From assembly GCF_012971745.1 (NCBI RefSeq), contig NZ_CP048834.1:4650001-4714000 (forward strand): DNA of 64,000 nt, read 5' to 3'. A model generated the notes under the pieces. The model worked only from the letters and a program-made list of their open reading frames with translations, was not told the DNA's origin and did not search any database. The position numbers were made by a program, and so were the translations under genes. Positions 35,210 to 45,624 of the stretch are shown piece by piece. Position 1 is the first letter of the stretch. Each line of letters opens with the position of its first letter. Origin of the DNA: Starkeya sp. ORNL1. GTDB taxonomy: Bacteria > Pseudomonadota > Alphaproteobacteria > Rhizobiales > Xanthobacteraceae.

Positions 35210-35213
<4 letters not shown>
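34293..35213 (+). CDS. Peptide-type ABC transporter permease (DppC-like)
   Basis: The 306-residue permease overlaps the previous gene by four bases. It shows a soluble N-terminus, a first helix (FALCSAIFLVCIILIAILGP), the DppC-type GGDSLGRSVLARLFVGAQ motif, and the EAA loop (VVAAETLGSRPSRVLFRHIL). It pairs with the DppB-like permease. Confidence 0.92.
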
Positions 35214-36829
<1,616 letters not shown>

Positions 36830-36858
36830 TGGGCGTGGGGCGGTGAGAGGCTCTCTAT

Positions 36859-36970
36859 TCCTCTCCCCGAGGTAGAGAGGTGGCCCGCGCAGCGGGTTGG
36901 TGAGGGGGAAGCACGATTGCGAAGCGGCGAAGACCCCTCACCCCAACCCTCTCCCCGTCGGGGAGAGGGA
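36859..36970. repeat. Palindromic intergenic repeat, family C
   Basis: CCTCTCCCCGA at 36860 and TCGGGGAGAGG ending near 36969 are complementary outer arms. Inner arms GGTTGGTGAGGGG and CCCCTCACCCCAACC pair as well. The element lies between convergent genes. The arm sequences are a widespread alphaproteobacterial intergenic repeat. Only one copy is in this window. Confidence 0.75.
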
Positions 36971-36981
36971 GCAGTCCGCGC

Positions 36982-38076
36982 TCACGCCTCTGCGGCCGAC
37001 GTCCGCCGCGACGGCTTGCGCCGCTTGGCGGCCGCGACTGATGTCGCGGGTACCAGGCGCGGCTGGTGGATGAGGCCTTCCGGCGGGTTGGCGCCGCCGA
37101 CCCGGGCGGCGATGAAGTCCAGCGCGGCCTTGCCCGAGACGTCGAGGGCGAGATCGATCCGGGTGAGTTGGGGCGTGGCCCATTCCGCCAGCGCGCCGCC
37201 GCCAATGCCGATGACCGAGACGTCGTCCGGCACCGAACGGCCAGTGGCGTTGACCGCACGGATGGCGTTGACGGAGACCGCGCTCGACACCGCGACGATG
37301 CCGGTGATGTCCGGATGGGCGTCGAGCAACTCCTTGGCCGCGGCGAAGATGCGCTCGGGCCGGAGTTCGGTTTCCACGATGTGGTATTTGACCCGCTCAC
37401 GGTCGAACACGCCGCGGATGCCGTCCATGCGCTGCTGCAACACGAGGCTGCGCACCGGGCCGACGAGGACGCCGACACGGCGGTGGCCGTGCGCGGCAAG
37501 TTCTGCCGCCGCCATCTGGCCGACGGCGAGATTGTCGACGCAGAAACTGGCGGCGCCGACATCGCGTGGGCTCAGCGTGGTGATGACGACGCCGCTGCGT
37601 GCCATGCGCTCCAGCAAGTCGGACAGTTCGCTGCGGTATTTGAGCTGGTCAAAGCCGCCGCCGGCAAGGATCAGGCCCGCCACCCGGTGCTCCCAGAAGC
37701 GGCGGCAATAATCCAGCTCCAGCAGCGGATCGCGCTGCATGTTGCAGACCATGACCAGCATCTTGGTGGTGGCTTCGGCGTGGCGCGTCACTGCCTCGGC
37801 GACCTCGCCATAATAGGGGTCGAGCATGTTGCCGACGACGAGGCCGACCAGCGCCGGCGCGCTGCCGCGCAGCGTTCGTGCCATGACATTCGGCACATAG
37901 GAAACCTGGCCGGCGGCGGCGAGCACGCGTTCGCGCAAAGCGGGGTCGACCGGCCACTCGGCATCGCGCAGCACGCGGCCCGCGGTGCTGATCGACACCT
38001 CGGCGATCCGGGCCACGTCGGCGAGGGTGGGGGAGCTATTCCGGCGGCGGCTGGTTCGCTCGGAATTATCGGTCAT
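36982..38076 (-). CDS. LacI family transcriptional regulator (second)
   Basis: ATG 38076 gives 364 residues. The same frame stays open far upstream, but that is antisense to the oxidoreductase gene. The helix-turn-helix is at PTLADVARIAEVSISTAGRV, followed by a hinge (NVMARTLRGS) and a sugar-binding-like effector domain. A C-terminal KRRKPSRR tail is basic. The DNA-binding helix has SISTAGRV rather than the usual VS-TVSRV. It is divergent from the FAD oxidoreductase operon with two palindromes between, so it probably regulates that operon and itself. Confidence 0.9.
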   Translation of the reverse strand: MTDNSERTSRRRNSSPTLADVARIAEVSISTAGRVLRDAEWPVDPALRERVLAAAGQVSYVPNVMARTLRGSAPALVGLVVGNMLDPYYGEVAEAVTRHAEATTKMLVMVCNMQRDPLLELDYCRRFWEHRVAGLILAGGGFDQLKYRSELSDLLERMARSGVVITTLSPRDVGAASFCVDNLAVGQMAAAELAAHGHRRVGVLVGPVRSLVLQQRMDGIRGVFDRERVKYHIVETELRPERIFAAAKELLDAHPDITGIVAVSSAVSVNAIRAVNATGRSVPDDVSVIGIGGGALAEWATPQLTRIDLALDVSGKAALDFIAARVGGANPPEGLIHQPRLVPATSVAAAKRRKPSRRTSAAEA

Positions 38077-38132
38077 TTGGTTTCCACGCGACGGTTTCAC
38101 ACTTCCGGCAACCAGACAGGGCAATTCCACGC

Positions 38133-38185
38133 TTGACAATATCTGACCCCTGAGACAACGTTGCCTCAATGAGACAACGATGTCT
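38133..38185 (+). promoter_or_regulatory. Divergent control region: -35 box and two LacI-type operators
   Basis: A TTGACA at 38133-38138 is followed by TGAGACAACGTTGCCTCA (38151-38168), an 18-bp palindrome with one unpaired position per arm, and by AGACAACGATGTCT (38172-38185), a weaker second site. Both contain GACAACG, and their centres are 19 bases apart, about two helical turns. The sites cover the expected -10 and start of the oxidoreductase transcript. Confidence 0.65.
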
Positions 38186-38277
38186 AGGGAGAGAATGCGC
38201 CGCGGCATCCCAGGTTTCCGCCCCGCGCATCCCGGCCAGATCCAAGTTCCGGATTTTTCTTGAAGGTAGGAGCCGTC

Positions 38278-39753
38278 ATGCCTCTGGTAGCTAAAAAACA
38301 GCACTCGCGGGTCGATAAGGATGTGATCGTGGTCGGCGGTGGCACCGCCGGTTTCGTGGCGGCGATCTCTGCCGCACGCAACGGCGCCAGCGTGCTGCTG
38401 CTCGAGCAGCGCGATCACCTCGGCGGCACGCACACTGGCGGCATGGTGATGATGATCCGTTCGATGCGGCACATGGCGGCGCCGAAGACGCTCGACGAGA
38501 AGAAGCTGTTCATCACCGGCTACGAGAGCTCGTTCGAGAATGAGCAGCTCGTGCGCTCCATCGCCCAGGAATATATCGACCGCATGATCTCGGTAGAGTC
38601 CGCCTGGGGCCAGAAGGGCCAGGCCGCGACCCGCCAGATGTTCGATCCCGAAATCGGCAAGTGGGTGATCGAGCAGATGGTCCAGGAGGCCGGCGTCGAA
38701 GTGTGGCTGAACACTGCCGCGACCGACGTCATCATGGAGGGCAATGCGCTCCGCGGCGTCGTGATCGAGACGCTGCGCGACCGCGTCGAGGTCCATGCCC
38801 GCGTCACCATCGACACCACCGGCGACGGCGAGATTGCCGCGGCGGCGGGCGCCTCCTATGAGAAGGGCTCGCCGGAGGATGGCCGCCACCAGCCGCTCAG
38901 CCTGTATTTCGCCGTCGGTGGGGTCAATCTGGAGAAGACGCTCCAGTACATGAAGGACCACCCGGACGAGTTCGGCCGGGAATATGTCGAGACCACGCTG
39001 CGCCTGAAGGCCGAGAACAAGCCCTTCACCATGTTCCCGTTCAAGGAAAAGGTGCGCGAGGCGATCAAGAACGGCGACTACCCGATCCCGTATGGCCTCG
39101 ACAAGATCGATCCCGACGCAATCATGTATGTGGTGCGCACGATGTATCGGAACGGCAAGTTCCGCTACGACTTCTCGTTCCACAACATGGACATGGCCTA
39201 CAATATCGACGGCACCGATCGCATCGCGCTGTCGAAGGCGACGCTGGCGATGCGCGAGCTCGCCAACAAGATGGCGATCTTCTACCGCAAGTATGTGCCC
39301 GGCTATGAAGATTCCTATATGGCCTACACCGCGCAGTCGGTCGGCGTGCGCGACACCCGCCGCATTGTCGGCGAATACACCCTGACCGACGACGACGTGC
39401 TCTATGGCCGCTCCTTCGACGACGGTATTGGCCGCTATGGCAGCGTGATGGACGTGCACGACAAGTCGGGCAAGAAGTCGGTAAGCCTCGTCGAGGTCGG
39501 CGGCCAGGGCTGGTTCCACGTGCCGTACCGCACCCTGGTGCCGAAGGATGTGGACAATATCCTCGTCGCCGGCCGCTGCATCTCGGCCGAGTACCACGCG
39601 CTGGGCAGCGTGCGCTCGCAGGCGGCGAGCATGGTGACCGGGCAGGCGGTCGGCACCGCCGCGGCGATTTCCGCCCGCAGCAACACCAATCCGCGGCTGG
39701 TCGACATCGCCAAGCTGCAGGAGACACTCCGCGAGCAGGATCAGATTATCTGA
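38278..39753 (+). CDS. FAD-dependent oxidoreductase (FAD_oxidored family)
   Basis: GGTAGGAG five bases before ATG 38278 sets the start (491 residues). The N-terminal dinucleotide motif VVGGGTAGFVAAISAARNGA, followed by a Glu ending the second strand (LLLEQRDHLGG), binds FAD. A TIDTTGDGEIAAAAGA segment and the C-terminal ILVAGRCISAEYHALGSVRS complete the FAD fold. The family includes enzymes of unknown substrate near transporters for carboxylates. A flavin reductase and a TctCBA transporter follow in the same direction, suggesting oxidation of an imported organic acid. Confidence 0.85.
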   Translation: MPLVAKKQHSRVDKDVIVVGGGTAGFVAAISAARNGASVLLLEQRDHLGGTHTGGMVMMIRSMRHMAAPKTLDEKKLFITGYESSFENEQLVRSIAQEYIDRMISVESAWGQKGQAATRQMFDPEIGKWVIEQMVQEAGVEVWLNTAATDVIMEGNALRGVVIETLRDRVEVHARVTIDTTGDGEIAAAAGASYEKGSPEDGRHQPLSLYFAVGGVNLEKTLQYMKDHPDEFGREYVETTLRLKAENKPFTMFPFKEKVREAIKNGDYPIPYGLDKIDPDAIMYVVRTMYRNGKFRYDFSFHNMDMAYNIDGTDRIALSKATLAMRELANKMAIFYRKYVPGYEDSYMAYTAQSVGVRDTRRIVGEYTLTDDDVLYGRSFDDGIGRYGSVMDVHDKSGKKSVSLVEVGGQGWFHVPYRTLVPKDVDNILVAGRCISAEYHALGSVRSQAASMVTGQAVGTAAAISARSNTNPRLVDIAKLQETLREQDQII

Positions 39754-39765
39754 GCCGGCTACATT

Positions 39766-39795
39766 TGCGCCGGCCGGCATTCCCCGGCCGGCGCA
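39766..39795 (+). terminator. Perfect hairpin between the oxidoreductase and flavin reductase genes
   Basis: TGCGCCGGCCGG (39766-39777) and CCGGCCGGCGCA (39784-39795) pair perfectly around a six-base loop. There is no T-tract, so it may attenuate or protect RNA ends rather than fully terminate. Confidence 0.55.
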
Positions 39796-39799
39796 TCCA

Positions 39800-40477
39800 A
39801 TGCCTGTCGACAACCGTTCATACGCACCAAATTTGCCTGAGAGCGCGATGAGGCGATCCGGTCTGATATCTCTGGACGACGACATCGTCGATGACGCGCC
39901 GCGCGGTGCTGCCGCTCGCGGCGATGTCGGTGCGGAGCAGTTCAGGCAGGCGTTCCGCGCGCTGGCCTCCGGTGTTGCGGTCGTGACCTTCCATGCCGGC
40001 GACGAGGTCCACGGCTTCACCGCGACGTCGGTGACCTCGGTCTCGATGGAGCCGCCGCTCGCTCTGTTCTGCGTCGGCAATCACAGCCGCAGCCGGGCCC
40101 ATCTCAGTTCCGGCAAGCCCATAGGCATCTCGTTCCTGGGTAGCCACCAGACCGACATTGCCCGCTTCTTCGCGAGCAGCGCCTCGCGCAACGGACATGA
40201 CAGCCTGGATCTGCTGCACGGCGCGCCGATCATTGCCGACGCCACGGTGAACATCGCTGCCGTCATCCAGGACATCCACCCGGCTGGCGACCACGCCATT
40301 TGCGTCTGCCGGCTGGAGGCCACCCGCTCGCCAAAGCCGGGTGCGCCGCTGCTCTATTTCGCACGTGACTATTACGGTCATCGCCCGTTGTCGGGCGATG
40401 AGCACGAAGACAATTCAGTGAAAACCAACAACAAATCTAGCGGAGGAAGCAATGAAGGGAAGTTTTACGAGACGTGA
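39800..40477 (+). CDS. Flavin reductase-like FMN-binding protein
   Basis: The 225-residue protein has the flavin reductase domain: EQFRQAFRALASGVAVVTFH, then TATSVTSVSMEPPLALFCV, the FMN-binding strand seen in short-chain flavin reductases such as HpaC. The frame opens at ATG 39800, and ATG 39848 is an alternative. It probably supplies reduced flavin to an oxygenase or works with the FAD enzyme upstream. Its C-terminal 26 bases overlap the start of the transporter binding protein, and the last residues (NKSSGGSNEGKFYET) look like an extended tail. Confidence 0.82.
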   Translation: MPVDNRSYAPNLPESAMRRSGLISLDDDIVDDAPRGAAARGDVGAEQFRQAFRALASGVAVVTFHAGDEVHGFTATSVTSVSMEPPLALFCVGNHSRSRAHLSSGKPIGISFLGSHQTDIARFFASSASRNGHDSLDLLHGAPIIADATVNIAAVIQDIHPAGDHAICVCRLEATRSPKPGAPLLYFARDYYGHRPLSGDEHEDNSVKTNNKSSGGSNEGKFYET

Positions 40478-41471
40478 CGTTCTGGGCTCGATCGCGCTCG
40501 GCGGCGCTGCCGCGCTGGTCGGCGTGTCGGCCCCGAGCATCGTGCGCGCGGCCGACAAATATCCGAGCCGCCCGATCAAGATCATGATCCCGTTCGCTCC
40601 GGGCGGCGGCAGCGATCGGCTCACCCGGGTGTTCATTCCCTTCCTGCAGAAGGAACTCGGCCAACCGCTCACGGTCGAGTACATGCCCGGCGGCGGCACC
40701 GTGCTCGGCAATTCCTATCTCCTGGCGCAGAAGCCCGATGGCTACATCATCTCCAATACCGGCGTGAACTACACGGCGGTGACGATCGCGCAGGGTCTCG
40801 CCAAGTACAAGGCGGAGGATTTCTGGCCGATCAACTTGCCGTCGCGCGACTTCACCCTTGGCGCCGTGGCTTCCGACAGCCCGATCACCAGCTTCAGGGA
40901 AGTGCTGGAGAAGCTGCGCAAGGATCCGAAAAGCCTCAGCCTCGGCATGCAGGCGGCCTCGGTCGATTATCTCAACCTGATCCTGGCGCTGCGTGCAGCC
41001 GGCGTCGACACCGCCCAGCTCCGCGTCGTGACCTATGATGGCGGCGGCGTGGTGCGCAATGCGGTGATGGGCAGCCAGGTCGATGTCGGCTTCGTCGGCG
41101 CCGAGGGCTATCTGCCGCTGATGTCGAAGATCAAGCCGCTGGTCGGCTTCTGGGACAAGGCGCTGTTCCCGGAATTCGACAGCACGCCGTCGATCGTCAA
41201 GGTCGGCAGTGACCTGGGCTTCAAGGCCGAGTTCGTCGAAGGCTCCCAGCGCGGCTGGGTGATCCAGACCTCTCTCAAGGACAAGAACCCCGAGGTCTAC
41301 AAGGTCCTGGTGGCTGCATTCGAGCGGGCGACCAAGGATCCCGAGGCAGTCAAAGCGTCGGAGGCCCAGCAATTGCCGCTGGTCTGGTATGGCCCGGAGG
41401 CCTCCAACGAAGCCTATATGCGCACCTGCGCCACTTGCGTGAAGCACGCCGAGCTCCTCCGGGGCTCCTGA
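40452..41471 (+). CDS. Tripartite tricarboxylate transporter substrate-binding protein (TctC/Bug family)
   Basis: The 339-residue protein has a Tat-like signal (FTRRDVLGSIALGGAAALVG, cleavage after IVRA), then the Bug fold start YPSRPIKIMIPFAPGGGSDR and the GGGTVLGNSYLLAQKPDGY segment. Bug proteins bind di- and tricarboxylates, aromatic acids or nicotinate in the periplasm. GGAGG precedes the ATG inside the end of the flavin reductase gene. It feeds the TctBA permease encoded next. A twin-arginine signal on this class is less common than a Sec signal. Confidence 0.9.
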   Translation: MKGSFTRRDVLGSIALGGAAALVGVSAPSIVRAADKYPSRPIKIMIPFAPGGGSDRLTRVFIPFLQKELGQPLTVEYMPGGGTVLGNSYLLAQKPDGYIISNTGVNYTAVTIAQGLAKYKAEDFWPINLPSRDFTLGAVASDSPITSFREVLEKLRKDPKSLSLGMQAASVDYLNLILALRAAGVDTAQLRVVTYDGGGVVRNAVMGSQVDVGFVGAEGYLPLMSKIKPLVGFWDKALFPEFDSTPSIVKVGSDLGFKAEFVEGSQRGWVIQTSLKDKNPEVYKVLVAAFERATKDPEAVKASEAQQLPLVWYGPEASNEAYMRTCATCVKHAELLRGS

Positions 41472-41626
41472 GGCGAAGGCCTGAAAAATTGCGGCATCGC
41501 CGGCACGCTTCTGCTGCCGTCGGTGCCGCATCGGTTCATTCGCGCCGGAAACGGCAAGTCACATCCGGGGGCCGGGGTCGGCCAGTCGTGTCGTTTGAAG
41601 AGCGCGACGCTTCGGGGGAGCGAACA

Positions 41627-42124
41627 ATGAACATCGGTTCCACTAAATACGTCGTCAATTGGCAGCACCTGGTCTTCCTGGCGATGCTGTTCGGCGCCGT
41701 GCTCTGGTATTTGCTGGAGGCGCGCTCAGTATCGACGGCCACGAACAACCTGCTGCTGGTGCAGCCGCTATCGCTGGTGGTGCTGCTGTTGTGCCTGGTG
41801 GTGCTGCCGCAATGCTTCCGGCGCGCCGACGCGGTCGATAAAGACGAACTCCTGCCCGAGGACCCCCTGGCGCCGACGCTCCCGACCGAGGGCAAGGATC
41901 TCGCCCGCATCGGCGTGCTCGGCCTGTCGCTCGGCATCGCCATCTTCATCATGGATGCCGTCGGCTTCGACATCGGCGTCTGGCTGTTCGCGGTGGCGGC
42001 GATGTTCATCTGCGGGGAACGCCGCCCGGTGGCGCTGCTGGTCTATCCGCTCGCCGTCACGCTGGCCACAATCTACGGGTTCAAGGCGATGATGCCGTAC
42101 CCGCTCGAAACCCTGATCCTCTGA
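41627..42124 (+). CDS. Tripartite tricarboxylate transporter small permease (TctB family)
   Basis: ATG 41627, with GGGGGAG upstream, gives 165 residues with four predicted helices (for example HLVFLAMLFGAVLWYLLEA and PLSLVVLLLCLVVLPQCF) and a charged linker between the pairs. That is the usual size and topology for TctB. It is 155 bases after the binding protein and 9 bases before TctA. Confidence 0.88.
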   Translation: MNIGSTKYVVNWQHLVFLAMLFGAVLWYLLEARSVSTATNNLLLVQPLSLVVLLLCLVVLPQCFRRADAVDKDELLPEDPLAPTLPTEGKDLARIGVLGLSLGIAIFIMDAVGFDIGVWLFAVAAMFICGERRPVALLVYPLAVTLATIYGFKAMMPYPLETLIL

Positions 42125-42133
42125 GGTGCGGCG

Positions 42134-43690
42134 ATGATGGACCTTCATGCAATGATGGCCGCGCTCGATCTCATGGGATCGTCCGTGGCTTCCTGGGGCT
42201 GGATCATTCCCGGCCTCGTCGTCGGCCTCGTCTTCAGCGCCATTCCCGGTGTCTCGGTCAGCATGGCGATGGCGATCGTGCTGCCGATGTCGCTCTATAT
42301 GGACTTCTTCCCGAGCGTGGTGTTCCTCACCTCGGTCTATACCGGCGCCGGGTTCGGCGGTTCGGTGCCGGCGATCCTGATGAACATACCGGGCTCGCCA
42401 ACGTCGTACGCCACCACCTTCGACGGCTACGCCATGGCCAAGAAGGGCCAGTATAACGAGGCGCTCGGCTACGCGCTGTTCGCCTCCACCCTGTGCGGCC
42501 TGCTCGGCTACGTCCTGCTGCTCATCGTGGTCGAGCCGCTCGCCGACATCGTGCTCCGGATCGGCCCGTTCGAGATGTTCACGGTGGCGCTCTGGGGCAT
42601 GCTGCTGCTGGGTTCGCTCGGCACCAAATACGCCTCGCGCGGTCTCGTCGCGGCCGGCTTCGGCGTGCTGCTCGGCACGCTCGGCATGAACACCGCCGGC
42701 TTCGTCCGCGCCACCTTCGGCATGCCGGAACTGCTGAACGGCATCGCCCCGGTGCCGGCGATGATCGGGCTGCTGGCGTCCGGCCAGCTTCTGAACCTTG
42801 CCACCAGGGACTACATCCTCGATGCCGAAAGTTCGCGCGAGGTCAGCCTGAAGAAGATCCTGGCCGGCTGCTGGGGCACCTTCAAATATCCCGGCGTGCT
42901 GCTGCGAGGCTCGATCATCGGCATCATCATCGGCGCGGTGCCGGGGGTCGGCTCCTCGGTCGGCAATCTCATCGCCTATGCCGAGACCAAGCGCACCTCC
43001 AAGGACAGCGCGACCTTCGGCAAGGGCAACCCCAAGGGCGTGGTCGCGGCGGAGGCGGCGGTCGCCAGCGCCGAGGGCGGCTCGATGGCCACCATGCTGG
43101 CACTGGGTATCCCCGGCGGCGGCGCCACCGCCATCCTGCTGGCGGCGTTCCTGATGCACAACATCGTGCCCGGGCCGAACTTCATCCAGACCCAGAAGCC
43201 GATGGTCTATGCCATCATCCTCAACAACATGGTGCAGGCCGTGCTGTTGCTGGTGGTCGGCATCGCATTCATCTATGTCGCCTGCAATGTGGTGAAGGTC
43301 CGCACCCGCTATGTGCTGCCGGCGATCCTGGTCATCGCCGTCATGGGTACTTACGCGGTCGAGGGCTCGATCACCGGGCCGGTCACGCTGTTCGTGTTCT
43401 CGCTGATCGGCTTCGCCCTGGTGAAGTTCGAGTATCCGGTCGCTGCCGTCGTGGTCGGCCTGCTGCTCGGGCGCATGCTGGAGACCGAGCTGCTGCGATC
43501 GTACCAATTGTCGGGCGGCGATCTGCTCTACATCATCCACCGTCCGGCGGCGATGGCGATCGTCGCGCTGATGGGATTCTCGCTGGCCATGACGATGATC
43601 GGCAAGCGCCGCCAGGCGCGCATGGAGGCCGAGGAAGCGGCAATGATGCGGGCGCTGGAGAACGAAGAGGTCGCCGGCGTCAAGCAATAG
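42134..43690 (+). CDS. Tripartite tricarboxylate transporter large permease (TctA family)
   Basis: The 518-residue, roughly 11-helix membrane protein has the conserved TctA motifs GLVFSAIPGVSVSMAMAIVL near the N-terminus, GSVPAILMNIPGSP, and the second inverted half with GAVPGVGSSVGNLIAYAETK and MLALGIPGGGATAILL. It forms the sodium- or proton-coupled channel that receives the solute from the TctC-like protein. It ends the operon, and a hairpin terminator follows. Confidence 0.95.
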   Translation: MMDLHAMMAALDLMGSSVASWGWIIPGLVVGLVFSAIPGVSVSMAMAIVLPMSLYMDFFPSVVFLTSVYTGAGFGGSVPAILMNIPGSPTSYATTFDGYAMAKKGQYNEALGYALFASTLCGLLGYVLLLIVVEPLADIVLRIGPFEMFTVALWGMLLLGSLGTKYASRGLVAAGFGVLLGTLGMNTAGFVRATFGMPELLNGIAPVPAMIGLLASGQLLNLATRDYILDAESSREVSLKKILAGCWGTFKYPGVLLRGSIIGIIIGAVPGVGSSVGNLIAYAETKRTSKDSATFGKGNPKGVVAAEAAVASAEGGSMATMLALGIPGGGATAILLAAFLMHNIVPGPNFIQTQKPMVYAIILNNMVQAVLLLVVGIAFIYVACNVVKVRTRYVLPAILVIAVMGTYAVEGSITGPVTLFVFSLIGFALVKFEYPVAAVVVGLLLGRMLETELLRSYQLSGGDLLYIIHRPAAMAIVALMGFSLAMTMIGKRRQARMEAEEAAMMRALENEEVAGVKQ

Positions 43691-43711
43691 CGGCCATTGC
43701 CCTCACCATCG

Positions 43712-43736
43712 AACGGCCTCCCCCCGGGAGGCCGTT
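43712..43736 (+). terminator. Rho-independent-like terminator after tctA
   Basis: AACGGCCTCCC (43712-43722) and GGGAGGCCGTT (43726-43736) form a perfect 11-bp stem with a three-base loop, followed by a T and a second short T run. This is a convincing operon end. Confidence 0.75.
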
Positions 43737-43861
43737 TGCGTTTCCGGGCGCGAGAGACATGCGAGAGACATTCGAGCGAGCGATTGCCCAGAGGCTGAGC
43801 ATGTGATCTAGAATGACAAAGCCGGCGTTCGGTCCCGGCATACTGAGCCGCCGGCATTGCC

Positions 43862-44521
43862 ATGGACTACAGCCTCATCATATTCGATTGCGATGGCGTG
43901 CTGGTCGACAGCGAGGTGCTGAGCTGCCGCTGCCTGATCGAGACGCTGCGCGGCTACGGCATCGAGACCGATCTCGACGAGGTGTTCCGCAAATTCCTCG
44001 GCCGCAGCACCACGGCGATCATCCAGCACTATCGTGCCGCCGGCTATGCCATCCCGGATGACTTCCCGCAGGTGCTGCGCGCCCGCATCCGCCAGGCCTT
44101 TGCCGCGGAATTGCAGCCGATCGAGGATATCGAGCACGTGCTGCGCCGGCTCGCCGGCGCCCATTGCGTCGCCTCGTCGAGCGATCTCGATCGGGTCGAA
44201 TTCTCTCTCGCGCTCACCGGCCTCGCTGACCAGTTCAGCGAGCGCATCTTCACCGCGCAGATGGTGGCGAAGGGCAAGCCGGCGCCGGACCTGTTCCTCT
44301 ATGCCGCCGCGCGCATGGGCGCGGAGCCCACCCGCACCCTAGTGATCGAGGACAGTGTCAGCGGGGTGCAAGCGGCGAAGGCTGCTGGTATGACGGCCTG
44401 GGGGTTCGTTGGCGGCAGCCATTACGCGGCGCGCGACGGGCGGGCGCTGCTGATCGAGGCCGGCGCCGATCGGGTGTTCGAACGCATGGCCGACTTCAGA
44501 CGATACCAGGCACCAGGCTGA
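43862..44521 (+). CDS. HAD family phosphatase
   Basis: The 219-residue HAD hydrolase has motif I IIFDCDGVLVDSE, motif II CVASSSDLDR, motif III lysine in VAKGKPAPDLFLYAA, and motif IV VIEDSVSGVQAA, typical of beta-phosphoglucomutase-like sugar phosphatases. It is joined by a one-base overlap (TGATG) to the SorC regulator, so it belongs to the polyol module. In related smo-type operons a HAD protein may remove toxic sugar phosphates. Its true substrate is unknown. Confidence 0.88.
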   Translation: MDYSLIIFDCDGVLVDSEVLSCRCLIETLRGYGIETDLDEVFRKFLGRSTTAIIQHYRAAGYAIPDDFPQVLRARIRQAFAAELQPIEDIEHVLRRLAGAHCVASSSDLDRVEFSLALTGLADQFSERIFTAQMVAKGKPAPDLFLYAAARMGAEPTRTLVIEDSVSGVQAAKAAGMTAWGFVGGSHYAARDGRALLIEAGADRVFERMADFRRYQAPG

Positions 44522-45477
44522 TGGCCACGTCCGACAGCGAGCCCTCACGCATCGATGCCGCCGCGCGGGCCGGCTGGCTCTATTTCATCGCCGGCAATAC
44601 CCAGGACGAGATCGCGCGCAAGCTCAATGTCTCGCGCGCCACGGCGCAGCGCCTGGTTTCGTTGTGCCTCTCCGAACGGCTGATCACCTTCCGGCTGGAG
44701 CACCCGATCGCTGCCTGCATGGAGCTGGCGGCGCGGATGAAGGAGACGTTCGCTCTCACCTATTGCGAGATCGTGCCGACCGATCCGGCCGCGCCCAATG
44801 CGCTGACCGGCGTCGCCGAGCGGGCGGCGGCGCTGCTCGAATCCGTGCTCGGCGGCGACAAGCCGGCGATCGTCGCCCTCGGCACCGGGCGCGCCATGCG
44901 CGCCGCCGTCGAGCAGGTGCGCTCGATGGATTGCCCGAACCATCAGCTGGTCTCGCTGGTCGGCAATATCTCGCCGGACGGCTCGGCGAGCTTCTTCGAT
45001 TCGGTGGCGCGGCTCGCCGACATCACCAAGGCGCGGCACTATCCGATGCCGCTGCCGGTGTTCGTCTCCTCCGCCACCGAGCGTGAGCAATTGCTGCGCA
45101 TCCATTCCGTCGCCCGCATCCGCGCCATCGCCGAGAAGGCGGACCTGCGGCTTATGGGCATCGGCCAGGTCGACCAGCGCGCGCAACTCCATGTCGACGG
45201 CTTCATCAGCCGGGAGGAACTGCTCGAACTGATGCGGCTCGGCGCGGTCGGCGAACTCACCGGCTGGGCCTTTGACGCTCAGGGCCGCATCATCGAAGGC
45301 GGCTCCAATGAGCGCGTCACCAGCGTGCCGCATCGGGTGCCGGCCGAGGCGCGGGCCGTGGGCGCCGCCATCGGCGTCGCCAAGGTGCCAGCGATCCGCG
45401 CGGCGCTAGCCGGCGGCGCGCTGAACGGCTTCATCACCGACGAGGCGACGGCGAAGGCGCTGCTCGGGCGCCAATAA
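44521..45477 (+). CDS. SorC/DeoR-type sugar-binding transcriptional regulator
   Basis: The 318-residue protein has an N-terminal helix-turn-helix (TQDEIARKLNVSRATAQRLV) and the large SorC sugar-phosphate-binding domain with GTGRAMRAAVEQVRSM, LVGNISPDGSASFFDSVARL and the C-terminal NEVERVTS-like region (NERVTSVPHRVPAEA). It probably controls the polyol operon downstream, whose promoter contains two GAGCATATG sites. The likely inducer is a phosphorylated sugar made by the kinases in that operon. Confidence 0.9.
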   Translation: MATSDSEPSRIDAAARAGWLYFIAGNTQDEIARKLNVSRATAQRLVSLCLSERLITFRLEHPIAACMELAARMKETFALTYCEIVPTDPAAPNALTGVAERAAALLESVLGGDKPAIVALGTGRAMRAAVEQVRSMDCPNHQLVSLVGNISPDGSASFFDSVARLADITKARHYPMPLPVFVSSATEREQLLRIHSVARIRAIAEKADLRLMGIGQVDQRAQLHVDGFISREELLELMRLGAVGELTGWAFDAQGRIIEGGSNERVTSVPHRVPAEARAVGAAIGVAKVPAIRAALAGGALNGFITDEATAKALLGRQ

Positions 45478-45483
45478 AGATGC

Positions 45484-45580
45484 CGTCATCCCGGACGGCC
45501 GCAGGCCGATCCGGGATCGCGCAAACGCTCTTCACTTTCTTACGATCCCGGCTCTCCGCTTCGCTGCGGCCGGGATGACG
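45484..45580. repeat. Palindromic intergenic repeat, family B copy 2
   Basis: GTCATCCCGGACGGCCGCAG at the left end pairs with CTGCGGCCGGGATGAC at the right end, with inner arms GATCCGGGATCG and CGATCCCGG. It lies between the regulator and the polyol operon promoter and may end the regulator transcript. Confidence 0.85.
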
Positions 45581-45624
45581 CTCCGCGTGTAAGCGCCACC
45601 CACGCCGCGGCCATCGATTGGCCG

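Noticed and set aside
38077..40080. Extension of the second LacI protein to more than 1000 residues
   Set aside because: The extra part is antisense to the FAD oxidoreductase gene and passes through the operator region. The LacI domain starts normally at ATG 38076.
41768..43687. A 639-residue minus-strand frame over tctA
   Set aside because: It is a shadow of the TctA gene, with His/Arg/Asp-rich low-complexity sequence and no recognisable domain.
43862..44521. Phosphonatase or haloacid dehalogenase function for the HAD protein
   Set aside because: The motifs fit sugar phosphatases and the gene is coupled to a SorC regulator of a polyol operon. No phosphonate genes are present.
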